A stretch of 39,273 bases of DNA from Methanoregula sp. (GTDB taxonomy: Archaea; Halobacteriota; Methanomicrobia; Methanomicrobiales; Methanospirillaceae). Positions 33,255-39,273 of the stretch are shown piece by piece (position 1 is the first letter of the stretch; every line of letters starts with the position of its first letter). Under the pieces are notes generated by a model that worked only from the letters and a program-made list of their open reading frames with translations, was not told where the DNA came from and searched no databases. Both the position numbers and the translations under genes were made by a program. The stretch lies in assembly GCF_023227875.1 (NCBI RefSeq), contig NZ_JALOCH010000018.1, positions 1 through 39,273 of the forward strand, given 5' to 3'.

Positions 33255-34033
33255 TTCTTCTCCAGCGCTTTCGCCGGGTCAACGTTGTGGTGCACGACCC
33301 GGCAGAGTGCCTGGACAAATGCCTGCGTGTCCTTGCGCTGGAACGCGTTCCGTCCCACGCAGACCCCGGCACCGCCGACCGTGACCGCATCCCTGATGAT
33401 CTTCAGCGAGTCGAGGTCGCCGGTCTTTTCCCCGCCGGCAATGAAGACCGGTACCGAGCAGGCCTTGACGATCCTCCGGAACGCCTCGGGGTCGTTCGGG
33501 TAATTGGTCTTGATCATGTCCGCCCCGAGTTCTTCTGCCACCCGGACCGCGTGGCCTACCGACTGCGGCGAGAAGGAGTCGATCCCCTTGCCCCGCGGGT
33601 AGCACATGATCAGGAGCGGCATGCCCCAGCGGTTGCAGTCCCGTGCAACATTGGCGCCGATCTCCAGCATCTTTGACTCGCTCGGCGAGCCGAGGTTGAT
33701 ATGGATCGAGACCGCGTCGGCCCCGAGCGCGATCGCTTCTTCCACCGAGCAGACCTGCACCTTGTCGTTCGGGTCCGGGTTGAGCGAGGTCGAGCCCGAG
33801 AGGTGGATGAAGAGGCCGATATCCCGGCCGTGCTTCCGGTGGCCGCGCTTCACGAGGCCCTTGTGGAGGATGATCGCGTTTGCCCCGCCATTGGAGACGT
33901 CCGAGATCACCTGGGTCATGTCCAGCAGTCCCTCAATCTGTCCCATCGAGAACCCGTGGTCCATCGGCACGATGACCGACCTGCCCGTGTTCCTGTCCAT
34001 AATACGTTCGATCCTGATATCCTTGCCAATCAT
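33251..34033 (-). CDS. ADH synthase / fructose-bisphosphate aldolase family protein, copy 2
   Basis: A 260-residue class I aldolase-type barrel. Motifs: VIVPMDHGFSMG (Asp25 region), GADAVSIHINLGSPSESKML, MCYPRG, and the Schiff-base lysine in ADMIKTNYPNDPEAF. The family contains ADH synthase (MJ0400) and fructose-bisphosphate aldolase (MJ1585). The ATG at 34033 follows the preceding stop by five bases; the frame to 34093 is in that gene. Being directly ahead of dehydroquinate synthase II, it is one of two candidates for ADH synthase; the other copy precedes it. Confidence 0.9.
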   Translation of the reverse strand: MIGKDIRIERIMDRNTGRSVIVPMDHGFSMGQIEGLLDMTQVISDVSNGGANAIILHKGLVKRGHRKHGRDIGLFIHLSGSTSLNPDPNDKVQVCSVEEAIALGADAVSIHINLGSPSESKMLEIGANVARDCNRWGMPLLIMCYPRGKGIDSFSPQSVGHAVRVAEELGADMIKTNYPNDPEAFRRIVKACSVPVFIAGGEKTGDLDSLKIIRDAVTVGGAGVCVGRNAFQRKDTQAFVQALCRVVHHNVDPAKALEKK

Positions 34034-34038
34034 GATGT

Positions 34039-34827
34039 TCACTTCAGAATTTCCAGTGCTTCTTCTACGCTCTTGTTCGCATGCACGATACACGCCGCTG
34101 CCCGCACGAATTTTGCCGGGTTCTTGTGCTGGAAGGCGTTCCGGCCGATCGAGATCCCGGCCGCCCCGCCCGCCATTGCGCCCTCTATCAGTTCAAGCGT
34201 TGTGCGGTCATCGGTCTTTGAACCTCCGGCCACCACGACCGGTACCGGACAGCCCCGGGTGACCTCACGGAAGCTCTCCGGGTCGCCGGTATACACGGTC
34301 TTGACGATGTCGGCCCCGAGTTCGGCTGCGACACGGGCCGCGAGCTTGACCTGCTCGAGGTCGTTTGCCTTTGTGATGTTCTTGCCCCGCGGGTACATCA
34401 TCGCGAGGAGTGGCATGCCCCATTCCATGCATTCCACGGAAACGGCGCCGAGGTCCGCAAGCATCCGGGCCTCGGACTCGGCCCCGATGTTCACGTGCAT
34501 CGAGACCGCATCGGCGCCCATCTTGAGTGCGTTCTGCACCGAGTTCACGAGCACCTTCTCGTTCGGGTCCGGCGCGAGCATCGTGCTTGCGGACAGGTGC
34601 AGGATCAGCCCCACGTCCCGGCCGCCCTGCCGGTGCCCGTGCAGCGCAAGCCCCACGTGCCCGATCACCGCGTTCGCCCCGCCTTCCGCCACGAGATTGA
34701 CGGCCTGGCCCATGTCGATGAGGCCCGGGATCGGGCCGTTACTGACCCCGTGGTCCATCGGAATGATGACGGTCTTCTTCGTATTACGGTTCATGATTCT
34801 TTCCAGACGGATTTCCTTTCCTCTCAT
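34039..34827 (-). CDS. ADH synthase / fructose-bisphosphate aldolase family protein, copy 1
   Basis: A 262-residue paralogue of the following gene, first in the operon. It has VIIPMDHGVSNGPI, GADAVSMHVNIGAESEAR, MMYPRG and the lysine in ADIVKTVYTGDPESF. Differences from copy 2 (IKTNYPNDPEAF against VKTVYTGDPESF; FSMG against VSNG) suggest different substrates. One is probably ADH synthase and the other a fructose-bisphosphate aldolase, or both serve the same step. The ATG at 34827 is preceded by AGGTG. It starts the eight-gene aromatic operon. Confidence 0.9.
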   Translation of the reverse strand: MRGKEIRLERIMNRNTKKTVIIPMDHGVSNGPIPGLIDMGQAVNLVAEGGANAVIGHVGLALHGHRQGGRDVGLILHLSASTMLAPDPNEKVLVNSVQNALKMGADAVSMHVNIGAESEARMLADLGAVSVECMEWGMPLLAMMYPRGKNITKANDLEQVKLAARVAAELGADIVKTVYTGDPESFREVTRGCPVPVVVAGGSKTDDRTTLELIEGAMAGGAAGISIGRNAFQHKNPAKFVRAAACIVHANKSVEEALEILK

Positions 34828-34892
34828 AGTAACAACAACACCTCCCCCTGTTTTTACACGAATTATTGTGCAAACCAGAGGGCTTGATCAAT

Positions 34893-34917
34893 ACCAGTAA
34901 TAAAACCGGTAATAAAA
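34893..34917 (-). promoter_or_regulatory. probable promoter of the aromatic operon with tandem 12-bp repeat
   Basis: Plus-strand ACCAGTAATAAAA (34893-34905) and ACCGGTAATAAAA (34905-34917) are tandem copies at a 12-bp period. On the minus strand each contains TTTTATTA, a TATA-like box 71-90 bp before the ATG at 34827. Either two alternative TATA boxes, or a regulator site overlapping one. Confidence 0.5.
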
Positions 34918-35121
34918 GCTAAAAAAGCCAAAGAAGCGTGACCATGCGGTCTTCACGTTCAGAGACCCAGAAATGATTTCACTGATGCAACGGATGGAGG
35001 CCTGGCTAGTGGAGATAAAGACATTCACGGGCGAAAAAACCCTCACGAATGCTGTGGCACTCTTCCTGCATGCTTATAGGGTTGGAGCTGGTTGTATATA
35101 AGCGTGTGTGCTAGTGCTTAG

Positions 35122-35216
35122 CATGGTGACAATTTAGCGCGAGCGGGACCGAAAATTTATGTACGGGGTGTGACGTTCGTGGGGGCTCCGGCGCGAGGCG
35201 CGTGGGCTGAGCCCGG
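35122..35216 (+). ncRNA. candidate small structured RNA
   Basis: A strong TATA box, TGTATATAAG (35093-35102), lies about 25 bp upstream. The sequence from about 35122 is G/C-rich inside an AT-rich gap and can fold: GGGCTC (35183 on) pairs with GAGCCC (35209 on), enclosing GCGC-GAG-GCGC. No ORF and no match to a known RNA family that I can recognise. Ends are approximate. Confidence 0.3.
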
Positions 35217-35353
35217 AAATAGTAATTATCGGCAACTAAATCGAAAAAGAGATGATAGAGATAACGCTCATTATTATTAAGAATGCAAAAACCCGGTTTG
35301 AAAATTTGAGTGGATCAGGAATTCTCATGGTTCTTCATTTTCGCACCGCGCTT

Positions 35354-35366
35354 GATATATTTAAAA
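35354..35366 (+). promoter_or_regulatory. TATA box of the YwgA-like / HD gene pair
   Basis: GATATATTTAAAA, about 60-70 bp before the ATG at 35425, is a good archaeal TATA box; transcription would start near 35387. The half-site TTACACAACCG overlaps that point. Confidence 0.55.
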
Positions 35367-35424
35367 TCCCATAGATGTTATTACACAACCGTCGGGATTT
35401 AATTCTCCAGATGGAGTTATGCAG

Positions 35425-35907
35425 ATGAAAACAAAACTGATTGCCCTGAAACTTTTTCTTGAGGAACTGGGAGTTCCCCCGGATATTGATACTGTTGATG
35501 AGAGAAAAAGGGTCCAGAAGACAATCTATCTGGGTCAGATTGCCGGTGTCGATCTGGGATATCATTTCGGTTGGTACCTCAAAGGACCGTACAGTCCTGA
35601 ACTGACAAAGGACTATTATGATCTCGATGAGGCTCTTACTGAAGGAGACCTTGAATATCAGAAGAAGGAACTAAAGGGTCAACTGAAGGAAAAACTTCAA
35701 TCGATAAAACCAATTGTCAATCAACCGTGCGACGTCCCACTCAGCCAAGCGGACTGGCTGGAGTTGCTGGCATCAGTGCATTACCAGTACACTAATTTTG
35801 ATCAGGCCACCGCACAAGCGAATATTGAAAGAGAAAAATCAGCTCTTGCGCCATATATCAAAAGAGCTGAAGAAGCACTCAGGAATACTCATCTCCTCAA
35901 TAACTAA
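35425..35907 (+). CDS. YwgA-like protein
   Basis: A 160-residue protein starting MKTKLIALKLFLEELGV. The region RVQKTIYLGQIAGVDLGYHF followed by GWYLKGPYSPELTKDYYDL matches the YwgA pattern (K-x-x-Y-L ... GWYxxGPYS). GGAG at 35413-35416 fits the ATG at 35425 better than the one at 35419. The HD gene begins six bases after its stop. In Bacillus, ywgA is next to the HD protein gene ywfO, so this pairing is conserved across domains. Function unknown; related Panacea-like domains act as antitoxins. The gene is more AT-rich than the aro operon. Confidence 0.65.
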   Translation: MKTKLIALKLFLEELGVPPDIDTVDERKRVQKTIYLGQIAGVDLGYHFGWYLKGPYSPELTKDYYDLDEALTEGDLEYQKKELKGQLKEKLQSIKPIVNQPCDVPLSQADWLELLASVHYQYTNFDQATAQANIEREKSALAPYIKRAEEALRNTHLLNN

Positions 35908-35913
35908 AATACG

Positions 35914-37413
35914 ATGACCGAAGAGAATCCGGAAAAATACAATTTTACCCGCGTTAATGATCCGATTCACGGAACGATCGGTCTCAGTGAACTTGAAGTT
36001 GAGATCATCAATACCAACGTTTTTCAGCGACTGCGTAACGTTAAGCAGCTGGGTCTTGCAAATTACGTTTTTCCAAGCGCAGATTTCACTCGTTTTTCAC
36101 ATTCTCTCGGTGTCTGCCATCTCACCGGCAAAATTTTCGAGACTCTTAAAAGAAACGGTGCAGACCAGATAACGTTCAGGGATATCAGAGATTACCGGCT
36201 TGCCGGTCTTTTACACGATATCGGGCATTATCCATATTCCCATAATATGGAAGATGCCATCCGGGAATATTACGATCCGAAGAAAGACGAATATATTGAA
36301 TCTCTGATATCAGAAAAATCCGGAAATGCCGGAAAAGAATCCGTTGTTACTCCGGGAGAAAAGGTAGCTACATTCCTGAACCATATGTCTGTCGGGAGAG
36401 AGATTCTTATCCATGATTCGCAGATTCAGAAGATATTCAAAAAGTATGAGATCGACAATGAGTTAATTTACTCAATATTTACCCGGGACAATAACCCGAA
36501 ATATTCCAGCGTGATTAGCTCTGATCTCGATGCGGATCGGATTGACTACCTGTTGAGATCTGCGTCCAACACAGGTCTGCCCTATGGCTCAGTGGATATC
36601 AATTATCTGGTGAGTCAGATGCGTCTTGACAACAACGAGAAGTTGTGCATCACGCCAAAAGCCCTGCGAACCGCAGATCATTTTCTTCTCTGCCGGTATT
36701 TCGAATATTCTCAGGTGATTCATCACAAAACTGTAGCTGCATTCGAAGAAATTATGAAAGAAGTGATCTTCGAACTGCTAGGAAAAGAAGAAAACAGAAT
36801 TGACTGTTCATGTGAGAGCATCATAAAATACATCAAAAATGGTTTCTGGAACAAGTTCGATGACAGTTTCATTCTTCAGGAAATTCGCAAACTCCGGGAA
36901 GATCCGGCAACTTCAGTTATTGTTCGGGAAAAGGCACGATCAATTCTTGAGAGAAATCCTCCGAAAGAAATTTGTAAGGTTGAACATATCCGGAACCGTG
37001 ATGATGGGGAAAAAGCCCGGTTTAAGGGCGACGTGAAGAGACTGGAAGCACTCATCCCGGAACTTGCGAAGAAGTATAATATCGACAAAGAGTTCTGGCA
37101 CGTCTATGATAATCGGATAGAATTAACCAAGGTTGGTTTTTCCGTTGGGTCCGGTAAAGTTGTAACAAAATCAAAAGACGACGAAGACAAATACGATCAA
37201 ACGGTAAACGTTCTCAATAAAGTGACACAGCAGTCGAGCCGGATTATGGAGATCGATAATTCTCTCATGAGTGTGCTTGCCAATAAGTCGCTGTTTACCA
37301 TGCGCCTGTATATTCTCTTTCCCAGTTCGATTTTACCCGAGGACAGGAAGAAAATCGAATCCGATGTATTCGAGGATATCAAAAATGATATCACTTATCT
37401 GTCCTGGAAATAA
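35914..37413 (+). CDS. HD-domain phosphohydrolase (dNTPase/SAMHD1-like, YwfO-type)
   Basis: A 499-residue protein. RVNDPIHGTIGLSELE opens it; metal and active-site residues are His63 (FSHSLGV), His101-Asp102 (LLHDIGHYPYSH), and the later Asp in DLDADRIDYLLR (about 204-215). This is the arrangement of dNTP triphosphohydrolases such as SAMHD1 and YwfO, which hydrolyse dNTPs or related nucleotides; several act in antiviral defence. The C-terminal 200 residues are less conserved. It is cotranscribed with the YwgA-like gene and convergent with the nuclease gene. Confidence 0.88.
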   Translation: MTEENPEKYNFTRVNDPIHGTIGLSELEVEIINTNVFQRLRNVKQLGLANYVFPSADFTRFSHSLGVCHLTGKIFETLKRNGADQITFRDIRDYRLAGLLHDIGHYPYSHNMEDAIREYYDPKKDEYIESLISEKSGNAGKESVVTPGEKVATFLNHMSVGREILIHDSQIQKIFKKYEIDNELIYSIFTRDNNPKYSSVISSDLDADRIDYLLRSASNTGLPYGSVDINYLVSQMRLDNNEKLCITPKALRTADHFLLCRYFEYSQVIHHKTVAAFEEIMKEVIFELLGKEENRIDCSCESIIKYIKNGFWNKFDDSFILQEIRKLREDPATSVIVREKARSILERNPPKEICKVEHIRNRDDGEKARFKGDVKRLEALIPELAKKYNIDKEFWHVYDNRIELTKVGFSVGSGKVVTKSKDDEDKYDQTVNVLNKVTQQSSRIMEIDNSLMSVLANKSLFTMRLYILFPSSILPEDRKKIESDVFEDIKNDITYLSWK

Positions 37414-37428
37414 GAAGGTATTCAAAAT

Positions 37429-38352
37429 TTATTCAACGATATCGACGAGCATATCGTTGATGGGATCTGAGGGATCATCGAGAACCACTACCTGATCTTT
37501 ATGTCGGGAATCAGGACATACAGATGCGAAAGAACAGGTGAAACATTTTTGGGGGTATGGGTCAGCGGGGAAATTGTCTATTTCATATGACGAATTCATT
37601 GTTTCAAAATCGCTGACAACGATCTCTTTCACTTCATCTAATTGATCCGAAGAAAACCTATATGGGCGCGACCTTCCGGAACTCCCCAGATAAATAATTT
37701 CACTGAAGATATTTTCAGGAATTGTATCGTATTTCTGCATCGCAAAGAGAACGTACGCTCCCAGTTGAAGATTGCTCTCCCGCCGCTCTTTTCCGGTTTT
37801 CCAGTCCGAAAGAACGAGTTTACCGGAATTGCTTTTTGTGATATAATCCAGTTTCACTGTAACCGGAACTCCTTCAAGAATGAACCGGTCGAATTTTTCG
37901 TGACTCAGATATTCAAGGGGCTTCAGATTCGGCCAGACAATTTTGAAAAATGTGTCCAGCATTTCAATTCCTGATGGTCGGATATTCTCAAAAAATGCCG
38001 GGTCTATTTTTTCGCCGTTGAAAAACTCGGTAATCATGTCATCGGCACATGTTTCATATCCCTTGAGACGCTTCAGGAAATTTTCTTGGGCACTCTCTTG
38101 ACTTATGTTCCTGTCGAAATAATGCTGAGTAATCTGATCCTCAATTGCATCATGAACGAGCGATCCTTGGACAACATATTTTGATTTCAAACCTTTGAGT
38201 CGCTTGATTTTTGATACGTTAAGAACCGGTGATGATTTCAGTGCTGAAGCTATGTGTTGGTAATAGTAAGCTTGTTTGCAGCGATTCAGAAGTTGGTGCC
38301 CACTGAATGACCAGGCATTAAATTTTTCAAACCAGTCTTCAAAATTTTGCAT
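37429..38352 (-). CDS. PD-(D/E)XK nuclease with iron-sulphur cluster (Cas4/AddB-like)
   Basis: A 307-residue protein with all marks of Cas4/AddB-type nucleases: Cys25 in NRCKQAYYY, His67 in GSLVHDAIE, Asp169 in VKLDYI, D183-W-K185 (SDWKTGK), Gln196-x3-Tyr200 (QLGAY), and Cys270, Cys273, Cys279 in KCFTCSFASVC. The four cysteines would hold a 4Fe-4S cluster. It cuts or resects DNA ends, usually with a helicase partner; none is seen here and no CRISPR array is present. The box AATATAATT (38381-38389) gives a nearly leaderless mRNA. It sits inside the AT-rich accessory island. Confidence 0.9.
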   Translation of the reverse strand: MQNFEDWFEKFNAWSFSGHQLLNRCKQAYYYQHIASALKSSPVLNVSKIKRLKGLKSKYVVQGSLVHDAIEDQITQHYFDRNISQESAQENFLKRLKGYETCADDMITEFFNGEKIDPAFFENIRPSGIEMLDTFFKIVWPNLKPLEYLSHEKFDRFILEGVPVTVKLDYITKSNSGKLVLSDWKTGKERRESNLQLGAYVLFAMQKYDTIPENIFSEIIYLGSSGRSRPYRFSSDQLDEVKEIVVSDFETMNSSYEIDNFPADPYPQKCFTCSFASVCPDSRHKDQVVVLDDPSDPINDMLVDIVE

Positions 38353-38380
38353 ATTTGTTCGACCCGTGATATTACTTCTT

Positions 38381-38389
38381 AATTATATT
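38381..38389 (-). promoter_or_regulatory. TATA box of the nuclease gene
   Basis: AATATAATT on the minus strand, 29 bp before the ATG at 38352, implying an almost leaderless transcript. Confidence 0.45.
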
Positions 38390-38473
38390 GTTGTTAATCA
38401 ACCCGGATGATTAAGCTCTCGTCAAATTATTACCAGCCATGATCTTATGATCACTTTCACACCACTGAAGGGA

Positions 38474-38483
38474 GGTATATATC
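38474..38483 (+). promoter_or_regulatory. TATA box of the TGT-like gene
   Basis: GGTATATATC; transcription would start near 38505, about 50 bases before the ATG at 38558, which is preceded by GAGGG. Confidence 0.5.
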
Positions 38484-38557
38484 TAGAGAAAAATCAATGT
38501 CTTGTAATGTATCGAAGGACCTAATGAGATCGTGATAAAAACGTAAATGAGGGATTT

Positions 38558-39151
38558 ATGGAGAGAAGATTACTTCTTCCTGTTGTTAAAACCCGAAACA
38601 AAGAGACTTATATCGATAACACATGTCACGTTTCTGCTATCGTAATAAGGATGAGAGATTTTCTTTTTAAAGATGGCACACTGAACATTAAATTAATCAA
38701 AAAAATTGAAGACGCAGGAGGGTTACATAAATATTACAATTTCACAGGGCCAGTTATTTTTTCTTCAATAATGCGGGATGAAGTTCTCGATTCATGCGTT
38801 TGTGAAATATATATCTTTATTATAAATCATCTTAAACCCGAATATTATCTCACTCCGGACGGCTATACTTATCGAGGATATAAGTTAGATTCTCGAGCAC
38901 AAATTGAAAAAGTCTTAGAGATAACCAAAATCATTTTAAAAGAATGCCCCAGGAGTGAACCTATCGGTCTCATAAAAGGTTGCAATCTTTCCCAAATGGA
39001 TCTACATCTCGACAAACTATTAGATTTGGGAATTAAACGATTTTGTTTCCACGCTGGGGATTTCATTTATAAAGAATCCGAATATTCAAAAAGCCGAGCG
39101 ATCTTTTTTGCTAAATCAATGAAAGAAAAAAAGATATATTTAATTAGGTGA
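38558..39151 (+). CDS. TGT-like barrel protein (DpdA-like?), probably truncated
   Basis: A 197-residue protein. Strand-helix units such as GPVIFSSIM, PEYYLTPDGYTYRGYKLD, PIGLIKGCNLSQMDLHLDKL and GIKRFCFHAGDF resemble the late strands of tRNA-guanine transglycosylase-like barrels, including DpdA, which inserts 7-deazaguanines into DNA. The N-terminus and length are short for that family (usually over 300 residues), and the frame stops right where a probable insertion sequence begins, so the 3' end may be cut off. It is AT-rich like the rest of the island. The family call is tentative. Confidence 0.4.
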   Translation: MERRLLLPVVKTRNKETYIDNTCHVSAIVIRMRDFLFKDGTLNIKLIKKIEDAGGLHKYYNFTGPVIFSSIMRDEVLDSCVCEIYIFIINHLKPEYYLTPDGYTYRGYKLDSRAQIEKVLEITKIILKECPRSEPIGLIKGCNLSQMDLHLDKLLDLGIKRFCFHAGDFIYKESEYSKSRAIFFAKSMKEKKIYLIR

Positions 39152-39273
39152 TTCCTTAATAACGACCACCACGATAAACTCAGGTGGTTGGAAGGATGAA
39201 CTTAATAGATCTCCAACAGTACACGATATCAGAAGAGAAATCCGAAGAATACCTTCAGACCCAAGGCATTCTT
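39148..39273 (+). mobile_element. probable left end of an insertion sequence (runs off window)
   Basis: The TGT-like frame ends at 39151, and from about 39148 a new sequence starts GGTGATTCCTTAATAACG, with a small hairpin (CCACCA..TGGTGG-like, 39166-39188) before a transposase-like start codon. The left boundary and family are inferred; the right end is outside the window. Confidence 0.35.
39196..39273 (+). CDS. probable transposase N-terminus (IS1595-like), partial
   Basis: The first 26 codons are present (MNLIDLQQYTISEEKSEEYL, then QTQGIL). GGAAGG directly before the ATG is a strong but very close ribosome site. The pattern of a short helix followed by S/T-E-E-K-x-x-E-Y-L recalls the N-terminus of IS1595/ISXO2 transposases, which carry a zinc ribbon next. 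The rest lies beyond the window, so this is a guess from a short stretch. Confidence 0.4.
   Translation, partial: MNLIDLQQYTISEEKSEEYLQTQGIL

Larger units (their letters stand above)
34918..35424. other. 507-bp region without a convincing protein gene
   Basis: It contains a 42-codon ORF (34973-35101, starting MISLMQRMEAWLVEIKTF) with no start signal, which I do not call. It also contains a TATA box (35093-35102) followed by a G/C-rich structured stretch, listed separately as an ncRNA candidate. 35220-35350 is AT-rich and marks the composition change into the accessory island. Confidence 0.4.

Noticed and set aside
27011..34827. Chorismate mutase inside the aromatic operon
   Set aside because: Neither pheA nor tyrA carries an added mutase domain and no small helical ORF lies between the overlapping genes; it must be elsewhere.
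34973..35101. 42-codon ORF starting MISLMQRMEAWL
   Set aside because: No ribosome site, not coupled to a gene, no recognised family; stop overlaps the TATA box of the RNA candidate. Could be a remnant.
1..39273. tRNA or rRNA genes
   Set aside because: No GGTTCGAATCC-like T-loop with matching acceptor arms or rRNA-like conserved blocks were noticed by eye; a tRNAscan run would be decisive.

Overview
The window comes from a methanogenic euryarchaeon, most likely of the Methanomicrobiales (Methanoregula-like). The evidence is the archaeal aromatic pathway (two ADH-synthase/aldolase-type proteins plus 3-dehydroquinate synthase II), the short archaeal triosephosphate isomerase, an Agl23-like membrane protein, a DUF3821-type surface protein, an HTH-CBS regulator, archaeal TATA boxes and GGAG/GGTG ribosome sites. 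Assignment to an order is from recognition, not from a search.

Layout. 1-900: 5' part of an Eco57I-like adenine DNA methyltransferase. 901-1781: gene-free, with a 56-bp tandem hairpin repeat. 1782-3959: minus-strand cluster of unknown proteins with proline-rich, coiled-coil and membrane parts. 4155-7844: a membrane-bound winged-helix regulator divergent from two exported proteins, with matching operator-like palindromes beside both TATA boxes. 8719-12215: a PepSY-like exported protein, two small ORFs around a shared TATA region, and the Agl23-like protein. 12289-14355: ADP-forming acyl-CoA synthetase. 14818-18225: a tightly packed RLAN / RimK ATP-grasp / YkgJ / GCS2 operon, a predicted amidoligase system, preceded by an unlisted 46-residue ORF coupled by ATGA. 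18482-19953: HTH-CBS regulator, a 33-residue membrane peptide and triosephosphate isomerase. 20018-20263: a MITE-like element with terminal inverted repeats and a perfect 8-bp target duplication. 20296-26883: U32 peptidase-family protein, small membrane protein, aroD, a DUF4143 ATPase, a decayed element and a lipoprotein. 27011-34827: an eight-gene aromatic amino acid operon from the aldolase step to chorismate, plus prephenate dehydrogenase and dehydratase.

34828-39273 is visibly more AT-rich and looks like an acquired accessory island: a YwgA-like protein with an HD phosphohydrolase, a Cas4/AddB-like iron-sulphur nuclease, a TGT-like fragment, and the start of a probable insertion sequence.

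The aromatic operon and the separate aroD together supply almost all of the shikimate route; no chorismate mutase is visible. The main candidates for something undescribed are the 46-residue ORF heading the amidoligase operon, the two-site divergent operator at 4.95-5.03 kb, and the family of hairpin-rich small elements scattered between genes.
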